From Hyaloscypha bicolor E (lineage: Eukaryota > Ascomycota > Leotiomycetes > Helotiales > Hyaloscyphaceae), in contig NW_020194628.1 of NCBI RefSeq assembly GCF_002865645.1, forward strand, positions 682,001 through 746,000: DNA of 64,000 nucleotides, written 5' to 3'. A model generated the notes under the pieces. It saw only the letters and a program-made list of their open reading frames with translations, had not been told where the DNA came from and made no database searches. Shown here one piece after another: positions 57,427 to 64,000 of the stretch; position 1 is the stretch's first letter, and each line of letters begins with the position of its first letter. The position numbers were made by a program, and so were the translations under genes.

Positions 57427-58286
57427 TCACTTTATATCCGGCGAGAAAAAGTAATCGCTCGAGGACATGCCGTCCGTGTTTTGGAGAAAGTCATTGGCAT
57501 TGTTGCGCTTAAGCTTCAGGATGTCAATTTGGCTCCAGCAATGACTCAGAGTCAGGTATAGAGGCGGTTTTGGACGGTCACTTAGAATACGCAATCTCAC
57601 ACCAGCTTGGTAAATCTCTAGGAGGCGAGTTGGGGCCTCGAATGCAGCGGCCACTCGACGATTACAACTCCCATCGTGGGTTTTCAAACACATTGTCAGG
57701 CAGCGACGGATAAAGGCAAAAGAGCTAGGCGATCCTGTTGAAAGTTCGATTTTCGGCAAATGAGGTACTTCAATGATGAGTGACGTTAAAAGCTGGAGTT
57801 GGACATCGAACTCGGCTTACCAGAAGCATGTTTGGGCAAGATCATCCAGGCTCCGTATTTGAACCTTTCGGCATCTTTTGGTAATATCGCAACACCAGGT
57901 TGAATCTTTTAGATCCATAGAAACATTGGCTTTGGATCCCCGAGGACATCGTCTGTTCTCCTTGGTATCGGATTCGCTAATAATTCTTCGCAGGTGCCTA
58001 CAAAACGAGCAGCTGGTAGGTAGGGAGCTGAGGAGCTGATCTAGGTCAAGGGATCGAAGTTGCGAGGGAAGAGGCGGAAACTTTTTCCGTGCTCATACAG
58101 TTTTGTAAATTGGTGGTGGCTGAATATTTGACTTAATTCGTCGATGGCATAAGCCTCGTTGTCCCAATGCTCGAAGAAGCTGTTACAGTCGGAGCAAAGT
58201 TTGGCGAAACACTGAATTTTTGTTGAGGCTGGTTCCTCCATCAAATCGTTCGGGACCGTTCCAAAGCTTGCTCCGTGGTAAAGCAA
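57427..58286 (-). pseudogene. HET-type protein relic, truncated
   Basis: An N-terminal piece (58286-58041) has 'FAKLCSDCNSFFEHWD', typical of the region before the HET domain in one subclass. A frame-changed middle follows with a stop, and a third piece (57759-57427) has 'SSFAFIRRCLTMCLKTHDG', 'PTRLLEIYQAGVRL' and 'YLTLSHCWS', the HET domain start. The domain then breaks off after about 30 residues, directly beside the zinc-cluster fragment. A 52-nt intron-like gap (GTAAGC...GAAG) near 57,770-57,825 may be genuine. Because most of the HET domain is missing, it is not functional as read. Confidence 0.6.
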
Positions 58287-58658
58287 GACTTGGTGACGGT
58301 GACAATGATAATTGAAGAAATCAAAGGCTAATTGTGATGTTGGGGCAAGACTGGGGAGATGTGAGAGAAGTACACAGCCACAATGGTTCGACCGATTGCG
58401 GTTGAGCCGATATAAGCACTCGCCCGTCTGTAAAAGCCAATGACTGAGGCCAGGGCTCCAATTACTTCCTTGGAAAAAAGGCCTTTTGAGCTAAACACAG
58501 GTTTCAAAATTGAAGATCTCGGAACTATGCAATGCTTCCAAATCAATAATTGAAAGTGCTCAAGATATGAAAATGCCTCCATTTCCACACCCCTACAATC
58601 AGACCAAACTCAACATTACATCCGTCCTTCCCTTCTGCTCCCTTTTTAACCCCCGAAC
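58287..58658. other. Intergenic, 3' side of the reductase gene
   Basis: About 370 bp with short frames only; probably includes the upstream side of the HET relic and the 3' end of the reductase transcript. Confidence 0.4.
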
Positions 58659-60114
58659 TCAAAACGCAGGTACCATCTTCAACCCGGCCATCTTCTGGAT
58701 AGTATCCTTAAACCCATCCGCCGTCCTCACATGCCCATGCCACCCCAGCGCCTTCGCCTTATCCATCGTCTGCGTCCTGCTCCAACTCCCCAACATCTCC
58801 GCATCTAAACTCCCAAAGATATCCTTCAGCAAATACCCCTTCCCCTCAGCCCACGGATCAGCAGCCCCAATTAGGTCCTCTCTCTCTCTCACCTTCTCCC
58901 ACGCAGCTTTAACCTCTGGACGAGAAGCCCACTCCTCGAAACTGAATGCAATTTTCACTACACCAGGCCCACCAAAACCGCGGGGCGGAGGATCCATGCC
59001 GAGTGTGATGGTGGTGTATTTCGAGGCATCGGATTCCGGGAGGCCAGCCTCAAGGCCATACCACCTCGCAACCTCGGGCCAGAATTTACCATACGAAAAA
59101 GGGGAGTCATCAACGAGGTTAAACGCCTCATTCTTAGCCTCAGGATGGAGGACAACCCATTCAGAAAAATACCCAATAAGCCTCGCAGTAGTGTTGTCCT
59201 TATTGGCATCCCATGCCCCCACATCAGCGGGGAACTCCAGCTCCTTGCCAAGTTCTTTCTGTACAGAAGCGTAAAGGGCGAGTGCGTAAGCGATGTTGAT
59301 GAATGCTGTGGGGTTCGCGCCGAGGATGAAGCCCGGGCGAGTTACGGTCCAGGTTGTGTTGTGCTTGGTAGCCCAGGTGGAGAGAAAGTCTTCTTGCTGG
59401 AAGTAAAAGTTTGCGTGCGACACCCGGTCGGAGGGGAGGCCTTCCGTCTGTGGGATTGTGGTTGGGCCGAGGTGGAGGGCGTAGTGCTTTCCGCCTGTTT
59501 GGAGGAGGAAGCGGGTGGGGATTATGGCGGCGAGGGAGAGGGCGGCGAGGGAGAGGGCGGCGAGGGAGAGGGCGGCGAGGGAGAGGGCGGCGAGGAAGTT
59601 GGAGAGAAGTGTTACTGAGAAGTGTTTGTTAGTGGGAGGGGCAAAGGGGAGAGGGAAGGGGCATACCATTGACGCTTTCAAGCTCATCGGAATTGGACCA
59701 CAATCCTGCGCTTTCGGGGAGGGGTGGTTGCATATAGGAGGCGAAGAAGATGTAATCACTACTCTCAACATCATTAGAACTTTTTCAATTTTATTCTTTC
59801 ACCGGAACAATCCAAACTCACGCTTTGATACGCTCTTTCTTAAATAGAGCTGCCAATTCCTTCAGAGTACTGGATAAGAAATCCGCAGCAATCGTCTTGA
59901 CATGCGGATTCTTATTCACAGGCGGTTTCCGTGACATCGCATAGATGGTCTCCCATCGCTCTGGAGAAGAAGCGAGGACGTCGACGATTTCAGAACCTGA
60001 GATCCCGTTTGCGCCTGTAACAATCGCGGTGTACCTCGTTCCGTCGTGGTCGGGGAAGGTGGGGAGGCCGTGGAAAATGCCTTCTGAGAAAACGGTTTGG
60101 GTCGGACGCGGCAT
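58659..60114 (-). CDS. PRISE-type short-chain reductase (progesterone 5-beta-reductase-like)
   Basis: Three exons on the minus strand: 60114-59822, 59758-59667 and 59614-58659; 446 residues. The first two introns keep frame and give a continuous Rossmann fold: 'AIVTGANGISGSEIVDVL' (NADP(H)-binding GxxGxxG), 'YAMSRKPP' and 'DYIFFASYMQ'. The PRISE signature residues are present: Lys in 'LLQTGGKHYALHLGPT' and Tyr in 'NFYFQQEDFL', then 'WTVTRPGFILG'. By family these enzymes reduce activated C=C bonds of enones; the fungal substrate is unknown. The start at 60114 is preferred over the frame extension to 60159, which lacks an ATG. Odd feature: a 15-bp tandem repeat inserts extra 'ALSLA' units in exon 3, just before 'IIPTRFLLQTGGKH'. 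Confidence 0.87.
59526..59595 (-). repeat. In-frame 15-bp minisatellite in the reductase gene
   Basis: On the plus strand the unit is GGCGGCGAGGGAGAG, repeated 4.67 times without a mismatch. It lies in exon 3 and, being a multiple of three, keeps the frame while coding Ala-Leu-Ser-Leu-Ala on the minus strand. Confidence 0.95.
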
Positions 60115-60898
60115 TGTTGAGGTTGCTTCTTTTATAGCTGTGGTGAGGGGTTTTGGCACGTGAGATGAGATGAGAAGTCACTTGCGATGAAAGCGCTCGA
60201 AGAGACAAATGAAGAATTGTGAGATGTGATGAATGGTGGAAGTTGAACTGGGAAAGACAACTGGATTTATACATCAGAGGAGCTTCTTGATTTCAAAGAT
60301 TCATTTACCCGTCCGTCGGGACTCTCCAATATTTTCTTGACAGCAAGATGCACGAGAAGCTTTGTAAGAACTTGCATAGCGCTCAAAGTGGTAGCTATAC
60401 TCGGACCGAGCCATTACACTCAAAGCAGGAAGCAAACAATCGCAACTATCCTCAATATGACGTCGAAGGGTGTCTTCCGAACTCGGGTGAGGGGTGCGGA
60501 AGAGTTCTGTATTACGGCCGTAGTAAGCGAAATGTATAATAATCCAGGGGTGAGAGGATATTTCCTGATCCAGCAACTGCACTGCAGAGCTGTTCTGTGA
60601 TTGGAGAAGAATTATGCCATACGGCTAGCTCCGCTACCCCGGTATTTCAGATTTAAATAATTCAAATGCGATTAGCCAATGAAGAGTAGAAACGCACTTG
60701 GACCTGGTAATTTGACATTTGTCATTGGGGTTGGAGCTACACAGGGCTTGTGTGCTTTGTCTGTATTTGTCCCAAAAGTATATCGACAACGCCATGCTCC
60801 CTCCCAACTCATCTCGGACTTTCCTCGCAATTGCCATTCAAAGAATTTTTATCTTTCTCGGCCTCGAACCGTTTCGTATCTTGCTTTATCATTCTACA
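60115..60898. other. Intergenic between reductase and CBR1
   Basis: Holds the reductase promoter; a TATAAAAG on the minus strand (60129-60136) lies just before its ATG. No further gene is recognised. Confidence 0.45.
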
Positions 60899-62008
60899 CT
60901 AGAATGCAAACACCTGGTCGTCTAATTTGCTTACTGGCTTTGACTTCTTGAATCCCAGGCTTTCGGAAGCCTTCTTCATGGCGCTGATCATTGGAGGTGG
61001 TCCACAGAGCAGAAGCTTGATATCGTTTGCTGGCTTAGGAAGCCATTTCTATATTTCATCAGCAAACAGTCCATATAAAACAGAATCAGGAAACATACTG
61101 TAATCATCTCAGGAGTGACAAATCCAACACCGCCATCCCAGCCCTCAGGAGGATTATTCAGAACATAGTGGATCCTGAATCCCTTGTCCTCCTTCGCAAG
61201 CTGATCCAGATCCTCCTTCAGCAGAATATCCTCCTTGTTAACATTGGCAAAGATCAGATCAATCTCTGTCTTGTCACCGGTAGGTCGGCCTCGAATGACG
61301 GCGCGGATGATTTGCAGCATGGGGGTGATTCCCGTTCCTCCTGCAATCATGCCAAATGCCCTAACCATGTTGGGTGTGTAGACCATAGCTCCTTTTGGCC
61401 CTCTGACCTTGATTGTTTGCCCGACGATCAGAGATGCCATGTATTTCGAGATGTTACCGGTGGGGTAGGACTTGATGAGGAGGTCGAAGTAGCCGGGTTG
61501 GTGGTCGCCAGAGATGGGGGTGTATGATCGAATAATTTCTTTGTTCGGGCCCTCCGGTTGTGGGAGGGTTGCTGCGATCGAGATATGCTGCCCGATGGGG
61601 AGCCCGAGGATGGCAGTAGCAGAAGGGAGCTTGAATCGGTAGCTTTGCTAGTTAGCAGACTGTCGTTGTTGGGGAGGAGGTACTGACATGGCTACATTGT
61701 GGGAGATGATGGTCTTCTCGGAGAGCTCGAAGTTCTGGAAGACGTCTGGCTTGAGGACTTTCTGCACTCCTGCAGTCTCCGTTAGTTCACAGCTCAAAGA
61801 CAAGCTGTTGGCATGCCACAGAGAGCGAATCTGTACTCATGCTGAAAACCTTATATCCTCCAAGAGCCAGCGCAAGAGCAATTGCGTAAGGCAGCCATTC
61901 ACGCTTCACAATCAGGCAGCCTACAATCAGCAGGCCTGAAGGGATGTATACACCATCAACATATGACTTCGAGAGGTATGGGTTGGAAGCCGCAGGCGCG
62001 TTCGACAT
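60899..62008 (-). CDS. CBR1: NADH-cytochrome b5 reductase 1
   Basis: Four exons on the minus strand: 62008-61837, 61769-61688, 61642-61099 and 61048-60899; 315 residues. Introns of 67, 45, 50 nt keep frame, and the first two carry CTAAC. An N-terminal membrane anchor ('[17 protein letters not shown]') is followed by the FAD domain ('[15 protein letters not shown]', 'IGQHISIAA', 'RSYTPISGD') and the NADH domain ('[17 protein letters not shown]', '[19 protein letters not shown]', '[13 protein letters not shown]'), ending in VFAF as the family does. The enzyme passes electrons from NADH to cytochrome b5 at the ER or outer mitochondrial membrane for fatty-acid desaturation and sterol synthesis, and in yeast supports diphthamide formation. 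Divergent from the GIG1-like gene. Confidence 0.95.
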
Positions 62009-62382
62009 CGTGGGCTTTTTGCTGGGGGAACTGTTGAGCTCGCACAAAGTTCGGGAAGTGATTCAGGGGAGATGAAGCGGGATCTCGATTTTCGAACGCG
62101 ATTCCAGGCTGATGTTATAAAGATCAGCCTTCAGCACTGGCAGAAGAGTTGTCGTCGGTCAATGGCTTCTGGTGGTTGAGAAATCGGGGAGGTCAAACGA
62201 AGTGTTCCGATTTCGTCCCCACGAGAAAAGTTGCCGTTTCAAGCTCGGCTATGGCAGTTTTACCCCCTTTTGGGAAGCTTTCCCCGACGACAAGGATCGC
62301 GATTGAGATTAGATTAGATCTTCGGGTTTCGACGCCAGCCACATATCGGTTTGATGAGACCGAGGACACATCGACGAGCAAG
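62009..62382. promoter_or_regulatory. Divergent promoter region, CBR1 / GIG1-like
   Basis: The two start codons are 374 bp apart and face away from each other, so both promoters lie here. The plus-strand frame remains open upstream of 62383, with ATGs (for example 62251), so the GIG1-like start could be further left. Confidence 0.4.
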
Positions 62383-63216
62383 ATGGGGGACAACGATGCA
62401 AAGCCAAGTGGCGAAGAGTTAGAGAAACAGCCACCTTTTCCCTTGACCGAGGTTGATAAATGGGTTCTATCACAAACGGACGAGGAGTTTCATCTTCACG
62501 ATTGGGATGAATTGAGGAATATCGTTGGTAGGTAAGGGCTTTACTTTCTCGGCCCACCGTTTAAGCAATGGGATTGTTTTGCACACGGACAAGATGTCTG
62601 TGCATTGTCTATAGTTGGCCCAAAGACATATCGTCCGCCTACAGCTTTGGTTGAACTTCACGTGATCTTTCGGTTTCATCCGAGATGATATCTATCTTCA
62701 CAGCTGGGCTAATTCTCATCTCATATAGCTGCCAATGCTCTCGAGACACTCAAACGCAAACCATCCGACCTCCGCCGCTACATGGCCTGGTCCCACGAAA
62801 TTAAGGGCCAATATGGAAGCATGACCAACTACATCCTGCAGCACCGGCTTTTGTGGGGTCCGCCACCCTTCAAATACATCTCCTCAATTCCCTTTCACAA
62901 GTCATCAGACTACAAGATTCTCCTCAACGATTGGCCCTACGGTCTCACTTCAGACACCACTCATATTGTGGTTTGGTCCAAGACGCCGATTGCTACGGAT
63001 GATATGAATGGAGATGTGACGCACGAGAGTAGGAAGATCATCCAGGAGTTTGTGTATAGGACTTTTGTGAAGAGATTGAGTGGAGATAGTTATCGGGTTA
63101 TATGGTTCAAGAATTGGGTGCGGCTGCAGAGCGTTAGGGCTTTGGAGCATGTACATGTTTTGGTGAAGGATGCGACGAAAGAGGATCTGGAGTTCTGGAC
63201 TGGAGAAAAGGTGTAG
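62383..63216 (+). CDS. GIG1: GIG1-like protein (DUF3605)
   Basis: Two exons: 62383-62527 and 62729-63216, with a 201-nt intron (GTAGGT...ATAG), 210 residues. The DUF3605 domain (PF12239) is clear: 'KRKPSDLRRYMAWSHEIKGQ', 'YGSMTNYILQHRLLWG', 'SDYKILLNDWPYGL', 'HIVVWSKTPIATDD' and 'WFKNWVRLQSVRALEHVHVL'. GIG1 of Candida albicans is induced by N-acetylglucosamine and its product affects drug response; the biochemical role is unknown and the name is by homology. The start at 62383 (AAGATGG, good context) matches the usual N-terminus length; an upstream in-frame ATG exists. Divergent from CBR1 and convergent with the SND2-like gene. Confidence 0.9.
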
Positions 63217-63352
63217 ACAGAAGATAAAAGGAAAGTCATGATTCTGTGAGCAATAGAGTATCGGGTATCGAAATAGACCAATAGACGGAGCTGAGCCGAG
63301 ATCTTGGCCAGAAGCAATAAGCCATTGGTTTTATTTCATTTACCATCACGCT

Positions 63353-63847
63353 CTACGCAGCAGCCCTCCTTTGCTTCCTATTCCCCGCAGCAACACTCTG
63401 CTCCTCTGGCATCTGTCCCATCTGTGCCCCGCCCATCAATCCCCTCGCCATGCCCAGGAACCCATATCCCTTATACGCCCCATAAGCCGGAACAACAGCC
63501 CAAACCAACCACCCCCAATTCCCAAAGAGCATCACCGAGACCAGACAGAACCAAGTGACCCATATGATATCAAACATGTACTCCGTCAATCCCGGCGCAG
63601 CGAGATCCTCTCCGGAGCTTTTGAGAGCTTTGGTGGTAGGGTCGAATGTTGGCCGGCCGGACCGTTCAAGGACAAATTCGGCGATGAAGGAGGGGATTGA
63701 GAAGAGGGAGTAGGCGAGAAGGGAGCGTCGTTTCCAGAGAAGACTGAAGATGATGAAGAAGACGTTGACGGTGAGGGTGCTGATATGGAGGTTGTTGAGG
63801 GTGGTGATGTTCGCTTTCGCGACGCCTTTCTTTGCTTTTTGTGCCAT
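63353..63847 (-). CDS. SND2: SND2 / TMEM208-family ER protein
   Basis: An intronless 164-codon frame. The start MAQKAKKGVAKANITTLNNL, two closely spaced hydrophobic segments ('LTVNVFFIIFSLLW' and 'LAYSLFSIPSFIAEFVLE'), a second pair ('YMFDIIWVTWFCLVSVMLFG' and 'WLVWAVVPAYGAYKGYG') and a basic Lys/Arg tail match the TMEM208 family (PF05620). In yeast Snd2 (Env10) is an ER membrane part of the SRP-independent targeting route for proteins with internal or C-terminal signals. Length is typical. It converges with the GIG1-like gene, 136 bp apart. Confidence 0.92.
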   Translation of the reverse strand: MAQKAKKGVAKANITTLNNLHISTLTVNVFFIIFSLLWKRRSLLAYSLFSIPSFIAEFVLERSGRPTFDPTTKALKSSGEDLAAPGLTEYMFDIIWVTWFCLVSVMLFGNWGWLVWAVVPAYGAYKGYGFLGMARGLMGGAQMGQMPEEQSVAAGNRKQRRAAA

Positions 63848-64000
63848 TTCAACGGCGCTTTATATGTACAAGACCTTTTGATGGATGTTATGTAGAGTTG
63901 TGGAAGGTGCAAGGGAGCTCAAGGACACGGGATTGAGTCGTGTGCGCTGAGAGAGGCGTGTCGAGATGCAGATGGAGCTCCGCTAGAGCGCCACGAGATT

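Noticed and set aside
59145..59618. A 157-codon plus-strand frame rich in Gly and Glu
   Set aside because: It is the antisense of the PRISE reductase; the Gly/Glu run is only the minisatellite read on the other strand.

Overview
The window is nuclear DNA from a filamentous ascomycete (Pezizomycotina). This rests on HET-domain genes, a zinc-cluster relic, a GIG1-type gene, many short GT-AG introns (about 45-80 nt) with CTAAC-type branch sites, and an AT-biased, stop-riddled transposon typical of repeat-induced point mutation (RIP). Leotiomycetes is my guess at class from the gene flavour; it is not shown by the sequence.

Left part (1-24 kb) is gene-poor and accessory. It holds relics of a multi-pass membrane protein (2.6-3.5 kb), a secreted PAN/Apple-like protein (4.1-4.7 kb) and a HET protein (5.0-6.7 kb). 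Then come an uncertain hypothetical gene (7.3-8.3 kb), a fungal transcription-factor-domain gene without a zinc cluster (10.3-12.2 kb), an intact PhyH-type dioxygenase (13.6-14.5 kb), an intact HET gene (16.0-17.7 kb), a second HET relic (18.0-18.35 kb), a small secreted protein (19.7-20.0 kb) and a two-exon gene with a caspase-like protease domain and ankyrin repeats (20.9-24.0 kb).

The middle (24.9-35.7 kb) starts with a complete Tc1/mariner element with matching inverted ends and TA duplications. A conserved housekeeping block follows: a mitochondrial ABC half-transporter (Mdl1-like) divergent from CDC37, which converges on the clathrin light chain gene. Further on is an APH-fold phosphotransferase. 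Just upstream of its start codon lies a 3.8 kb nest of inverted repeats (35.75-39.55 kb) containing a RIP-degraded Fot1/pogo element with 80-nt ends and two foldback MITE-like elements.

Right part: a spliced SRR1-like gene (39.9-41.1 kb), a GNAT acetyltransferase (43.4-44.0 kb), three tandem paralogous micro-genes of three exons each (46.2-49.6 kb) encoding 74-79 residue single-span membrane peptides, an FHIP/RAI16-family gene (49.9-52.9 kb), a decayed zone (53-58.3 kb) with relics of zinc-finger, zinc-cluster and HET genes, and a conserved tail: a PRISE-type short-chain reductase with an in-frame 15-bp minisatellite, CBR1 (NADH-cytochrome b5 reductase), a GIG1/DUF3605 gene and an SND2/TMEM208 gene.

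The most novel items are the micro-gene trio, which share a 4-nt first exon and a fixed intron plan, and the caspase-ankyrin gene close to an intact HET gene and HET debris, which suggests a non-self recognition or cell-death locus in turnover. Splice sites were placed by eye from GT/AG, branch site, reading frame and family continuity; none is confirmed by transcripts.
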